From Hibiscus mutabilis (Eukaryota > Streptophyta > Magnoliopsida > Malvales > Malvaceae): a DNA stretch of 64,000 nucleotides. The DNA lies in NCBI GenBank assembly GCA_019671005.1, contig CM033744.1:9602128-9666127 (forward strand). The letters are read 5' to 3'. Below the pieces are notes generated by a model. It searched no databases, was not told the origin of the DNA, and worked only from the letters and a program-made list of their open reading frames with translations. Shown here piece after piece: positions 33,996 to 46,075 of the stretch. The position numbers and the translations under genes were made by a program. Numbering within the stretch: the stretch's first letter is position 1; each line of letters opens with the position of its first letter.

Positions 33996-35780
33996 TGTAA
34001 CACCCTGGTTTTGGGCTTAGATGTTTTGAATATTGGTTCGAAGGTCCGGTGGACCGGTATTAGAGATTCGAGTTGGTTTCAGGATTTAATTGGATTAAAT
34101 ATTTTTGATGGTGATAAAATTATAGAAAATGTGCTAAAATCATGTGTAAGGTTAACAATCGGTTAATAAAGATTAGTGGCCGGTTAATCAAGGAAAGTGG
34201 TTGACTATCCAAGGATAGAAGTCATATATTCGTGGTCACTATAATTGCCAATATATGAAAGTTCATGTGTTGAACCTATTTTTTGAATGCTTTGGGATTT
34301 AAGTATGGAATGTGATTTAATGCTTTGAGATTTAAGCATGTGAGTTGTAAATGTTTTGCATATGGTCGATATGTATGTTTTAGTTAGGAACCATTGGAAA
34401 ATGTTTTGGTCGTAAGCATGGTTTGAAAAACAAGTGCTTGGTTTTTTAAATAGTTTTTAATGCATCATTGTTTAAAAAGAATCCTCACTAAGCATGCGTG
34501 CTTACGCTCTCTTTTTCTTAATGATACAGAGCATTGAAGTTTTGGGGCTGCAAATGCAAGGCTAAAGTAATCCAAGGACAATAACTAGTTTGAGTATGAA
34601 CTCGATTTATGTTTTCAGTTAATAAGGCAATGTGTTCGCCATATTTTGGGGATTTATATTTCTTTTATTCCCTGAGTTTTAAGCATGGGTGGTGCTAGAT
34701 TTTATGGTTGTTTGATATCGTTTGAGCTTGAGTGAATCTTGCCTATGTAGTTGCTAGCCAAGTGCTAAAGTATGCATATAGTTGGTTTTGATTGGTTGCC
34801 ATGGTTTGATGATTCAAGCAAGTTTGGTATGATTCTATAAATGTGCAAGCATGTTAAGTATGCCTTAAATGTACCAAATGCGAGTTTTGGTTGCTTGGTG
34901 AAATAATATTAGGATGCATGCCTATAGAATGTCTTGAGTAGTATAAGTGCCTTGAATGGTTGTTGAATCTGTGATGCTTTGGTTGGTAATGTATCTTAGT
35001 GATGTTTTATAAGTGTTTGAAGCATGTTGAAGTGTTTTGTTATCATCAAAGCGTGTTTTGAGAGCAATTTGGGACATTACAAGTCCAGGCGTACCGGTAC
35101 GGGTGTCCCTATTTCAGTACGGGTAAGCCATTCTAGGCTTAGCGTACCAGTACTCGGGCAACTATTTTGGTACGGGCTTAGGCTATTTTGGCCTACGTTT
35201 CGATACTCGAGAGGGTGTTTCGATACGGTATAGGGTTTTTATGAAGGGTATTTTGATACGCGTAAGCGTACCGGAACGATGTTTGGTTACTGTAATCTGA
35301 GCTTTTGAAAAATGTTTAGGCGTACCAAAACACCTCTAGGCATACCGATACGATGTTCGTTAAACCTGTTATCTTGGAATCTTAGAAGGTTTATGTTTCT
35401 CTCATTTTGGTCCCTGAGTTTTGTGGGTGCAATTGGATGAACTTGAATAATCGTTTCGATTTGAAATTTGACATGTTGGCATGAAACCTGACTAATTGAG
35501 AATCGGTAACCTTAATTTCAGTAATGGTCTAGTAAATTTATCAGATTTATGTTTTAGTCCCTAAAATGTATAGAAAGTAATTGGTTGCCTTTCCGTGGTC
35601 CCTTTCCTTTGAAAATTTAGCCGCTGCAAGTATGTACACTTAGGACTTATAATATGCATCTAGATAAGATAAAAGGGAAAAAATGGACCAATTTTCGTAA
35701 TCTTTCTCTAGGTTGCTTCGGCAAACCTAATGTAATTCTCTTGATTCAGTCATGAGTTTAGGCCGGGTCGAGGGGTTATA
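33996..35780 (+). repeat. 5' LTR of element F, internally deleted
   Basis: TGTAACACCCTGG...GGGTTATA (terminal CA now TA). The first ~150 bp are LTR start; from about 34150 it matches the 3' LTR from about 46130. Full-size relatives are about 3.4 kb, so about 1.5 kb seems deleted near 34140-34150. Palindrome array at 35091-35360 and a weak hairpin at 35710-35728. Confidence 0.87.
35085..35360 (+). repeat. GTAYCGRTAC palindrome array in 5' LTR of F
   Basis: Pairs with 10-bp spacer at 35091-35120 and 35144-35173, each second member decayed (ATTTCAGTAC, ATTTTGGTAC); more copies to 35360. Preceded by GACATTAC, an anchor also found in G, C and the 3' LTR of F. Confidence 0.85.
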
Positions 35781-35785
35781 TTTGT

Positions 35786-35797
35786 TGGTATCAGAGC
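35786..35797 (+). other. Primer-binding site of element F (tRNA-iMet)
   Basis: TGGTATCAGAGC, exact initiator tRNA-Met complement, five bases after the 5' LTR. Confidence 0.92.
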
Positions 35798-35994
35798 CAG
35801 GTTTTGAAAAGTTAGAATGTTGTTCTTTTATTAAATGACGTTGTTTGAATTGTACAGTGAATGTGTTTGTGCATGGTGATTGTTTAATATCATGTTATTT
35901 TGTGAAATGGGAACACATTGCCTATTACCGGGGTTCTAAAAGGTTTTATAAGGTTGCCTTGGATCCTTTGCCTAATACTAGCCTAACTTTAATG

Positions 35995-36835
35995 TGTTTT
36001 GATGCTTTTGTTAGCATGGCTTGACACGAGACTCGTTCAACGCCTGGTAATGCCAGATCTGGGTAGAGTAGTGATGAGAAAGGGAATCCTCGTAATGTTT
36101 TACCTCCTTCTCCTCTATTGGTTCCTCATGTTGATGTTGGGGCAGGTGGTGTACTCTAGGCTCCTTCTGCGCCAGTTTTTGGTGATTTGTCTCTGTTAGT
36201 CCAGGCGATGATGACATCTTTTCGGTCAGCGATAGCTGGAGTACGAGTGCAAACGCGATATCTACGGTGGTGGTCGAACAAGGTTTATCTGTGGGTGCAT
36301 CTGTGCAGGCAGAAAATATGGGCTTGGGATTGAGAGCGGTTGATTTTGGCTATTCTGGAAAGTAGAGAATGCGGTCTCATGGAAAGAGGTATAAGTCAGG
36401 TTAAAAGCGTGGTGGTGATATTGGCCAGGGTAACCAGGGAGTTCATATTATGGTTGAGTGTAAACGTAGTGGTAAACGTCACACGTGTGCGTGTTGGGGA
36501 AATACAATTAGTTGCTGGAGATGTAGATCTTCTGATCACCTGAAGCGTGATTGTCCTTGTACTGTAAGTAATGCACCAATATGTGCAGTTGCTGTACGAG
36601 TGGAGAATGGTGGACCAGTACAGATCTATGCTCATCGTGAAGGTTGCAATGAAACGGATTTGATTGTAGGTACCTTCACTTTGCAATCCTTGTCATTGTT
36701 ATCTTTGGTTGATTCGGGGTATACGCTTTCATCTATCTCAAGTGAGCATGCACTTTTGATGAATTCTCTTGTTGTGATCGTAGAAGTTGGCATATTAGTT
36801 GCCGAGTATGAGGTGAATTTTGTTCGCCTGTGAGT
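35995..36835 (+). pseudogene. gag and start of protease of element F
   Basis: The N-terminal gag is decayed over 35995-36330 (a PPSPLL...PSAPVFGD-like proline stretch and LVQAMMTSFRSAIAGV, comparable to C). The capsid core is missing: the reading passes almost directly to the basic linker and the zinc knuckle CWRCRSSDHLKRDC (36518-36559), a perfect CX2CX4HX4C. Protease start follows: TFTLQSLSLLSLVDSG, with the catalytic DSG at about 36709-36717, then ISSEHALLMNS. Homology to the family fades at about 36780. Confidence 0.8.
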
Positions 36836-37165
36836 TTTTCCCTGAGGCTCTAGCATGGTTAGCGCTAGTTGGGTTTTAGACCGTTGGCTAATATGGCTAT
36901 TTGTGGAAGTGTCGAATGTGCTAGTGACATTCAAGAGGTTGTCGTGTTAGTGAGAATGTTGGTACCAGGAATGTTATGAGTTAGTGTAGATATTGATCAT
37001 GCACAGTGCAAAAACACTTATATGTATATATTTAAATATGTCAGTACATGTATACATTTTTGGGAATAACATTAGAGGTTTTGCATTCATATGCATAGAC
37101 ATCTAGGATAACACAAAAGAAATCATGCATACATATGTCTACACTTACGAATAACTTCTCGGGGG
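36780..37165. other. Unexplained ~0.38-kb sequence within protease of F
   Basis: Between the protease start (EHALLMNS, 36765) and the point where protease resumes (VTSSFGETVTTRMLFRQC, from about 37180), the expected gap in C is about 20 residues. Here about 380 bp intervene with no similarity that I can recognise, partly AT-rich (TATATATTTAAATATG near 37025). No clear duplication or terminal repeats. Could be a small insertion or a rearranged piece. Confidence 0.45.
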
Positions 37166-39258
37166 CTGATGTAGTGTTAGTAACTAGTTCTTTTGGTGAG
37201 ACGGTTACTACTAGAATGTTGTTTAGGCAATGTCCTTTAGTTGTGCAAGGTCGTGGGTTTGCCGCGGATCTGATAGAGTTGCCATTCCCTGGTTTTGATG
37301 TTATTTTAGGTATGGATTGGTTGAGTGAGCACAAGGCGGTTGTGGATATTGAATCCAAAAGGATTTCTTTGAGGTTAGCCGATGATTATGAAATTGTGGT
37401 GGTTGGCGAGAGTGTGAAGTTCTTTTCCAATGTTTCCTCGGCTATTCAAGCGGAAAGGTTGATGCAAGGAGGTTGCAAACTTATTTGGCAATTGTGATGA
37501 ATCCTAAAGTTAAAGGTGTTCGGGTGCAGGACATTTGAACTGTTGGTGATTTTCTGAAGGTTTTTTCTGAAGAGTTACTGAGTTTATCGCTGAATAAGAA
37601 GATAGAATTTGGTATCGAGACGTGCGCGGTTTTAGCAACGGTGTCCATTGCTCCTTATAGGATGGCACCAAAAGAATTGAAGGAGTTGAAGTCACAGCTT
37701 CAGGAGTTGTTAGACCATGGGTTCATCCAACTGAATGTTTTGCCTTGGGGTGCTCTGTTCTTTTTGTGAAAAAAAGTATAGTACGATGCGTATGTGCATT
37801 AATTATCGTCAATTGAATAAGCTAACTGTGAAGAACAAGTATCCTTTACTAAGGATTGATGACCTGTTTGATCAGTTTTGCAGGGCAGTGGTGTTCTCTA
37901 AGATTGATCTAAGATCGGGGTATTATCAGTTGAAGGTTAAGGATGAGGATGTGCATAAAACTGTATTTCGTAAGAGGTACGAGCATTATGAGTTCTTGGT
38001 TATGCCTTTTGGTTTGACAAATGCCCTGACTGCGTTCATGGATATGATGAATAGGGTGTTCCATGAATATCTTCATCAATTCGTGGTGGTGTTTATAGAT
38101 GATATTCTCGTGTACTCTCGTACCGAGGAAGAACATGATCAGCATTTGCGGATTATGTTGCAGGTTTTGAAGGATAATCAGTTGTACGCCAAGTTGAGCA
38201 AATGTGAGTTTGGCTTAAGGAAGTGATGTTCCTTGGTCATGTGGTTTTTGCGGAGGGTATTCGTGTTGATCTACAAAAAATTGAGGCCATTCTCAATTTG
38301 AATCAACCTAAATCTGTTTTGGAGGTTCGCAGTTTTCTTGGGCTGGCTGGCTATTACCGTCGCATGGTTATGGGTTTTCTAGTATCACGACATCGTTGAC
38401 GAAGCTGTTGCACGAGAATGTTCCTTATGTGTGACGGTGAAGCAACATCATAGTTTTAAGAGGTTGATGGAAGTTTTGACACATGCTCCTATGTTGATTC
38501 AACCTAAATCTGGGAAGGAGTTTATGGTTTATAATGATGCATCCTACGTGGGGGTTGGGATATATGCTGATGCAAGATGATAGGGTCGTGGCCTACGCGT
38601 CGACACAGCTGAAGATTCATGAGCGCAACTATCCAACTCATGATTTAGAGCTTGCGGCTGTGGTGTTTGCCTTGAAAATCTAGAGACATTATCTCTATGG
38701 TGAGAATTGTGTTGTTTTCACAGACCATAAGAGTTTGAAGTATTTGATGTCTCAGAAGGATTTGAATCTTAGGCAAAGCAGATGGTTGGAGTTGCTTAAG
38801 GATTACGACTTTACGATTGGGTATCATCCTGGTAAAGCCATCATGGTTACGGATGCGTTAAGTCGTAAGGTTGCGGTTGAGCTTAGGGCTATGTTCGCAA
38901 GGTTGAGTGTGGCGCGGGAATGTGGGTTGTTGGCTGAATTGTAAGTTAAGCCTATGATGTCACAATTGATTAAAGTTAAGCAACTGTTTGATGATTCCTT
39001 GGTTGAGCATGTTAAGGACATATCGGAGGGTAATCCGATAGATTTTCATTTTGATGATGATGGAGTTTTGTGTTTCAAGGGTCGAGTAGTGGTGCCGGAT
39101 GATCCGGAGTTGAGGCACACTATTTTGACGGAGGCACATTCTAGTCATTTTGCTATGCATCCTGGTAGTGTGAAAATGTATCGAAGGTTGAAAGAAGCAT
39201 ATTATTGGGTTGGTTTGAAAAATCATGTGGCTGAGTTTGTTTCTAAGTGTATGGTATG
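37166..39258 (+). pseudogene. Protease end, RT and RNase H of element F
   Basis: Protease: FAADLIELPFPGFDVILGMD, VVDIESKRISLRLADDYE. RT: SIAPYRMAPKELKELKSQL, CINYRQLNKLTVKNKYPLL, KIDLRSGYYQLKVKDED, LVMPFGLTNALTAFMD, catalytic FIDD at 38092-38103, then FLGHVVFAEGIRVD and RSFLGLAGYYRRMV. RNase H: VYNDASYVGVG (usual YSDAS), AYASTQLKIHERNYPTHD and FTDHKSLKYLMSQKD, closing GYHPGKAIMVTDALSRK. The integrase start is FHFDDDGVLCFKGRVVVPDD, ILTEAHSSHFAMHPGSVKMY and SKCMVC. Solo LTR G cuts the frame at 39258. Confidence 0.9.
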
Positions 39259-42200
39259 TGTAACACCCCAATTTTGGGCTTAGTGGTTTTGAGGTTTATT
39301 AGACGGTCCGATGGATCGGGTTAGAGATTCGAGTTAGATTCAGGATCATATATTTTTCGGTAAGATAAAAATATGGAAAAATAGTTAAAAATCATCTTTT
39401 AATATATATTGATTTCTGGTGGAATCGATTTTGGAAAACGACATTTGGAAATATGACATTTTAGTTAGTGACTAAAATGCAAATTTTGAAAACTATTTTA
39501 AAGTGACTAAAATGGAAAGGGTCAAATTCTTAGAATCCTTAAGGAGTTAATTTACCAAGTGTTTTTTGGTGGTTTCTCCCTTCAATTAAATTATTTTAAA
39601 CATGTGTTTTAAAAGGGTGATTTAGAAGGATTAAATATCTAAAGTTAGTTATTAGCTTTTCAAAGAAATTCACATAACCTTTCCTAAACATTTTCTCTCA
39701 ACTTATTTTCTGCCAAACACTCAAAATTTCATCCAAATCTAGATGTGAGGGATTCTTTTTACTCATATTATTTATTTTAACTTGATTCTTTAACTTTGTT
39801 TTACAAAATCTCATTGAAATCTTATGTTTTCTTAGCTTTAAACAATCCAATTGAGGAAGAAATTACATAACAGGGGTAAGGTCCGTGATATCCTATGTTA
39901 AATGATTCTTTATTGATATTCCCAAGTATTTGATCCTTGATTTATAGTTTATAATCTGATTTTGTGTTTTTATATGGATTTAATGGGGTAAAATTGATGA
40001 AATGATGAAAGTTTCGAAGTGAATCTAGTTTCCAGTGTTATGGATTGTTTTTTAACATATTTTGGATGTATAATGATTTTGATAAGTTGATTTTATCAAT
40101 GGAATCCCGAAGCTCCTGAATCTCTAATTGTTTAAGTTGCTAGATTTATGATCCTGAGGTGTTTTGGTGGCTGTATGATTGCTGGAGGTGTTAGGTTGAT
40201 TTGATTATGTTTCTAGATGTTACTTGATGTTAAAAGTGGTGTTAGATTGTTAGGTTGTGGTTGAGTTGTGTTTGGAAAGGATTAGTTGAAGTTTTCGATT
40301 GTTGAGGTTGGGTTTTTGTGAGGTGAATGTATGAATCCGTGGGGATCTATTGTTGTAGTGTTGTAAATGAATGGAGATGCATTATTCCTCTTTTGTTATG
40401 TGGTTTAAACATGGGAGGTTGTTTTGGAAGCAAACGGTGTAGTGTTGGAGGCTTTGGACGCTTGATTTTGCGTCGGCAAATCAAGGCTTCGCGTATTGGT
40501 GAGTGAGAACGTAGATTCCAGATTTAGAATGTTTTAAAGGTGGTTTATGGGAGTTTAAGTTTAGCTTGATACGCTGGTTTAAACTCAGAAGTAAGTAAAA
40601 GTGGATTTCCTCTCTCGGTCGTGCTAGTGGTTAATGGTTTAATGCGCTTGTTTCGATTTGCACATTACCTACTGTTTAAGCATGTTTTAAAGCATTTAAT
40701 ATACTTTTTTGAGCGTGAAACACTGAAGGATGCACATTGTAAGTGATCCTTGTAAGTATATGGTTTATACTTGTGGTTTAAAGCATGGTTGTTGCTTTGG
40801 AAAATGGTTTGGTTAATGCTTGTTAAAAATAGTGAGGTAAATGTTAAATGGTTAATTATATTGGTAAGTGATGTGGTTTTAAAATTGTTATTGGATATAG
40901 TTGGCCGGACATAGGAATAAGTCGCCTTGGATGTTGAGGGGTTTAGATTCGTGTACCGAAAACTCTATTCGAGTACCCTAACAGTACCATAGAATCCCGT
41001 TAGTGGATTAAGCGTCTAACCGATGATTGGGGTTGGTGTCCTCATGGGTTGAAAGGTGTACCCGGTTGGTAATGTACCGCGATTGTTATTGTATCGCTAT
41101 TCCGGTTGAGATGGCTTGAAGTGTTGGTTGAACACTTGTTGAATCCGTGTATCCAATGAACTCTTTTGTTAATGGACTTTTTTAATGATCACTTGCATGC
41201 CAATATAATTGTTGAAGTATCATTGGAAAGTTTATGTTGTATAATATGATTCTTACATGTTTACTCTTTAAGCTTTGCATATGGTTGTTATGCATGGGAA
41301 GGCTTAAATTGAGGTTGAGCAATGGGACTTGCTGTTGTTTAATGATACATTTTGCATATGGATTAATATGCTAAGTTTTAAAGTTGTTAAGTACATGGTT
41401 TTAAAGGCATGACAATGTTTTAAAAAGCCATTTGAAATGAGATCTCAATGTGTTGTTGGATAACAGTTTTTAACTGCATTGATGATGTTTTGTTTGTGAG
41501 CGCTCCTCACTAAGCCTTGTGTGCTTACGCTCTTGTTTTCCATCAAGGCAGAGAATTGAGAGCTTTGGAGGCAGCAATGAGCAAGGGATCCTAGCAAGAC
41601 TTGTTTACCAAAGTATGTTGAATTAGACTATAAGTAATAAGGGCAATGAGGTACTTGTTTTGGTTTTGGGTGATGTTTTGTTAAACTCCCTATTTGAGAA
41701 AGCTTGTTTGGTTTTGGTGTTGGTTTGGAGTTTCGTGCTTTACTTGAATGGTTTCTAGGTTTCATGCCTATAGATTTACGTTTGTTGCAAAATGCCATGA
41801 TTTGATGCTGAGTCTATGATGCTATGTTGTGAATGATATCCTGAATAGGTTGGATGTATGTTAGTGGCATGTTAGAGTGTTTTGGATAGGCTTAATGCAT
41901 GTTAAACCAGCTAAATGTGACATTACAGGATTAGGCGTACCGATACGTTGGGGACCGTATCGGTATGGCTAGGCAAAATCAAGCATCGCGTTTTGATACG
42001 GGGTAGTGTGTATCAGAACAGATTTATACTACTAGAATCTACTTTTTGGGACAAAACCCGCATGCCAAAACACCACCATACCGTATCGGTACGGTTGTTA
42101 AACATTTCGAACTACCAGCTTGGCGTACCAAAACACCACTAAATCCGTATCGGTACGGTTGTAAAGGAATTTCCACCTGGCCGTTATTTTCAATTAAGCG

Positions 42201-42622
42201 TACCGGTATGGTTCTTGGTGTTCCGAATCGGGAGCGTTGATTTTGAACACCGTATCAATACGGTTGGTAGCGTATCGATACGGGTGTCCATTAATTTGGT
42301 TAATGTCATAGAAATGAAGTTCTTTGATATTACGTTTTGGTCCCTGAATGTTATGGATGTAATTGAATGAGTTTGGAAGTTCGAATTGAGCTGATTTTTG
42401 GCATGAAAACATGAAACCTGCTAAATTAAAGTTTGGTAACTTAAAAATGGGTTAGGTCCTCAAATTTTCATGAAATTGCAATTTGGTCCCTATATTGCAA
42501 TTATGCCAATTGCATATCAAATCGATGCCCGATTGAGATGGGTTTTTACATGATCACAGTATGAACATATAGGTTAATTATTCTTCATTTAGATGAGAGT
42601 AGGCCGGGTCGAGGGTGTTACA
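39259..42622 (+). mobile_element. Solo LTR G in integrase of F
   Basis: 3.36 kb from TGTAACACCCC to GGGTGTTACA with perfect GTATG duplication (39254-39258 and 42623-42627) and no internal genes, so it is a solo LTR left by LTR-LTR recombination. It shares the LTR plan of C, F and I: AT-rich start, GTTCTTTATTGATATTCCCAAG-like block near 39900, a GCTTACGCTCT block near 41530, palindrome array at 41935-42285 and a GGTCCCTATA-type tail. It lacks the UUCG hairpin region. Excision restores F's integrase. Confidence 0.93.
41935..42285 (+). repeat. GTAYCGRTAC palindrome array in LTR G
   Basis: Pairs with a 10-bp spacer at 41937-41966 and 42252-42281; single copies between, some in reduced form such as GTACCAAAAC. 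Preceded by GACATTACAGG. Confidence 0.88.
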
Positions 42623-42896
42623 GTATGTTAGTGGTCAAGGCTGAACATTAGTTTCCATTCGGGTTGTTGCAACCGTTGAGAATTCTAGAATGGAAATGGG
42701 AAAGAATCACCATGTATTTAGTGTCGGGGTTACCTTTGACACCTACTAAAAAGGATTCCATTTGGGTGATTGTAGATCGATTTACGAAGTGTGCACATTT
42801 TCTTCCAGTGCATACAATGTATAAGCTGGACAAGTTGGCAGATTTTTACATTGCCGAGATTGTGTATTTGCACGGGGTACCTAAGTCTATTATTTC
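42623..42896 (+). pseudogene. Integrase of F, middle part 1
   Basis: Continues after G: LLQPLRILEWKWERITM and the catalytic-core start, where the usual MDFV is MYLVSGLPLTP, so the first catalytic Asp is Tyr (G-to-T or similar change). Then SIWVIVDRFTKCAHFLPV and HGVPKSIIS. Cut by H at 42896, just before the SDPRF motif. Confidence 0.85.
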
Positions 42897-44190
42897 ATTT
42901 TGGGATGATCAATCAATACCGAAAGTGGCCAAGATGGGGTGAATTGGCAATTTAAAATTTTAGGAAGCAAATGGAAAGAGTTAGACAATGGGACACAAAG
43001 ATTTATAGTGGTTCAACCTTCTAACAAGGTCTACGTCCACTACCTTAACTTCCTACTAAGGATTTTCAACCAATTTCACTATGAAATTCTTTTCCCTTTC
43101 GAGGCTAAAGAGGCAACCGTTACAACCGATCAATGATCACTCTTTTACAAGAAAGAACAAATGGAAAATGACCTCACAAGGTAAATATTTGCCCAAATTA
43201 CAAGAACAGTCAACCCCAAACTTGAAATGAAAGATTACAATAAAATACACAAGTTGGGTACAAGGATTTGACAATAAAAGCTCAAAGGATTGGATTTTAG
43301 CTTGGATGCTTGAATGTTGATCAATGTATGTTCAATAGTTGTTGTAGCTGCACTTGAGGCTTGCATTTATACCATTTCATTGAATTCTAGCCGTTTGGGT
43401 GGTTGGAGAATTGAGTATAGCCGTTGGAGAGCAAGTTTTCCCGCAATAAATGTTGTCTGCCAACCCCAGGTATTGGTACACATCTTTGAGTATCGGTACC
43501 TGGCCAATATAGAAGTAGTCGTTACAAAGCAAGGTGTACCGATACTCTAAGTCGAGTATCGGTACCCAGAAAGGGGTACCAAAACTCCATAATCCGTACC
43601 GGTACGTGAATTGCTCACTGGAAAATCTTGAGGCAATAGGGTATTGGTATGCGTATTGTTGTACCGGTACATATTTGAAATTTTTTTGCCTCAAGGAGTA
43701 TCGATACGTATATAGCTGTACCATTACTCATTTTACATTCGAAGTATAAATAAAATCTTCGCGTATCGGTACGTATTGTAGCATACCGATACGTGTTATA
43801 CATTCGATGTTTTGAAATCAAGTACGCATATCGGTATGCCTGTTGAAATATCGGTGCTGATTTTACATTCGATGTTTTGAAATCAAGTACACGTATCGGT
43901 ACGCCTGTTGACGTACCAGTACTGGGTGTACATTCGATGTAATTTGGAAACAAGGTTGTACCGGTACTCATAGTACCGTATCGGTACGCATAGTCTTTTA
44001 AGGCTATTTTAACTTAGAAAAATTCATCGAATGTATTTTTAAAGTTCATCAAATATTTGGTTAAGCGTAAGACATTTGTTTGAATGCGTAGTGAGTAATT
44101 TGTATGGGTTATTTAAGATTTATTTTAAGTTATATCAAAACCATTACGAGTTGAAAACCATTTGTATATCAAAATCAATATAAGTTCTAC
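42897..44190. mobile_element. Insertion H: unclassified 1.29-kb element in integrase of F
   Basis: Interrupts integrase between KSIIS and SDPRF. Flanks ATTTC (42892-42896) and ACTTC (44191-44195) look like a 5-bp duplication with one change. The ends are not the TG...CA of LTRs and I see no terminal inverted repeats, poly(A) tail or gene. It begins with a GATTTATAGTGGTTC/ACGTCCACTACC stretch and then carries the densest palindrome array of the window (43470-43995). Candidates: a decayed solo LTR of a different family, or a non-autonomous element with unusual ends. Confidence 0.7.
43470..43995. repeat. 65-bp tandem repeats with paired GTAYCGRTAC palindromes in H
   Basis: The word CATTCGA (or CATTC) starts at 43736, 43801, 43866 and 43931, exactly 65 bp apart, and weaker units extend upstream to about 43606. 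Each unit has two palindromes; in the units with the best copies they sit at 43763-43792 and 43893-43922, each with a 10-bp spacer. Palindromes are better kept than the rest of the unit. Confidence 0.88.
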
Positions 44191-44811
44191 ACTTCGGATC
44201 CGAGGTTTACAACGAGGTTTTGGGTGAGTTTGCACTGGGCTTTGGGTACGAGATTGAATTTCAGTACCGCATATCATCCTCAGTCGGATGGACAGTCGGA
44301 GTGAGTTATCCAGGTTTTGGAAGACATGTTGAGATGTTGCATTATTGAGTTCCAGGGAACCTGGGAGAAACATTTACCTTTGGTTGAGTTTGCGTACAAC
44401 AACAATTACCAAGCGAGTATACAGATGGCACCGCATGAGGCATTGTATGGCCGGAGGTGTCGTACGCTTTTGTATTGGGATAAGGTAGGGGAAAAGCATA
44501 TTTCCTTGCCAGATGTGTTGAAATACACGGATGAAAAAGTAAAGCTTGTGTGTGATCGCTTGAAAGCGGCTATAGATTGTCAGAAATCTTACGCAGATTT
44601 GAAGCGTAGGGAAATTGAATATGCAGTGGGTGATCGTGTGTTCTTGAAAGTGTCACCATGGAAAAAGGTGATGAGGTGTGGATGTAAGGGTAAGCTTAGT
44701 TTGAGGTTTATTAGGCCATACAAGGTTGTTGAGCGTGTTGGTCCTGTGGCTTATCGGTTGAGGTTGCCTCCCGAGTTGGAGAAAATACATGATGTGTTCC
44801 ATGTATCTATT
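44191..44811 (+). pseudogene. Integrase of F, C-terminal part
   Basis: Starts SDPRFTTRFW in the frame broken by H, then AYHPQSDGQSE (catalytic Glu kept) followed by a TGA, VIQVLEDMLRCCIIEFQGTW, VEFAYNNNYQASIQMAPHE, LYGRRCRTLLYWDKVGE and the core-to-tail part VGDRVFLKVSPWKKVMRCG, FIRPYKVVERVGPVAYRLRLP, DVFHVS. At about 44812 the coding sequence runs directly into LTR interior; the chromodomain expected next is gone. Confidence 0.88.
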
Positions 44812-45949
44812 GATGGTTCTTTATTGATATTCCCAAGTATTTGATCCTTGATTTATGATTTATAAACTGATTTTGTGTTTTTATAATGATTAATTGATTT
44901 AATTGGGTAAAATTGATGAAATAGTGGGAGATCCAAATTGGATCTATTTTCCAGTATTTATGATTGATTTTAAACATATTTTGGATGTATTTTATTGTTG
45001 TTAAGTTGATTTTAACAATGGAATCCCGAAACTCTTTAATCATTAGTAGTTAAGGTTGTTAGATTTGTGTTTTTGTGGTGTTGAGGTGGCTGAGTAGTTG
45101 CTGGAAGTATTTGGATGAATTAATCCTGATTTTAAGTGTTAATTGATGATGTTTGATGGATTGAGTCGTTGTAATAAGGCTGGGTTAAGTTTCGGAAGTG
45201 TTTGATGATGATTTTGGTATGTTTCTGATAAGTTTTGAGTGGGAAACTTGAGAGTTGCGGGTAATTGCTTGTAGGCAATGGTTTGAATGCATAATGATAC
45301 ATTTGCCCTATACTTTTATGTGATTAAAAGAGGGGATAATCAAAGTGACGAAGCTTGACGTTGATTGTGGCTTGCCAGAAGCTTGATTCGCGCTGGCGAG
45401 CAAAGCGAAGCGTATCGGTGAGTGAAAATTGGTTTAAATGCCTTTCAAAGGTTTAGTAAAGGTTTTTGGGAGTTTAGGGTAAGCGTGAAACACTTACCTA
45501 AGCTCAAAAGTAAGTTTCCCTTATTTTGTTCTTGAATATGGGTATGAATATGAGCATGTTGATTTCATGTTTTGGTGTTAAAAATGGTCTGATTTACTTA
45601 CTGGAAATGCATGATTTTAAGTACGTATGCAGGGGTTTAAAAGTATCAGAAATGCTAGTGAGCATTGGTTTTCATTTTGGTCGAGAATGGTGTTATTGCT
45701 TTGGCAACGTGATTTGCATATGTGGTGATTTTGTTTAATGCATTGTAAAACAGTGAGCAAATGGTTTTGTAAAGGATATATTGGCTAGTGACATGATGAG
45801 AAAACATTCGGATATAGTTGGCATGCCATAGGATGAAGTGCACTATAATATGTTAAAAATCGATCGTGGTTAAGGGTCCTTGAAGTAAGTGGTCGGCTAC
45901 TTGAACTATGACACTATCACTTGGGTTGAACAGTCGGTTCCCTTTTTGA

Positions 45950-46075
45950 TGTTAATCTTGCAGTCGGCAAGGGTGTTATATCTTGCGTTTGGCAAGGGAG
46001 TTATATCTTGCGGTTGCCAAGGGTGTTATATCTTGCGGTCGGTAAGGGTGTTATGTTAGGCGGTCAGCGTGGTAT
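45950..46075 (+). repeat. Short tandem repeats in 3' LTR of F
   Basis: Four to five units of about 27-28 bp sharing CGGCAAGGGTGTTATATCTTG with small changes. No counterpart in the 5' LTR, where this part is deleted, and not evident in C, G or I. Confidence 0.75.

Noticed and set aside
39259..42622. A full element rather than a solo LTR at G
   Set aside because: No primer site, polypurine tract or coding region inside, and the length equals one LTR of the family (C 3' LTR 3.37 kb, I 3.47 kb).
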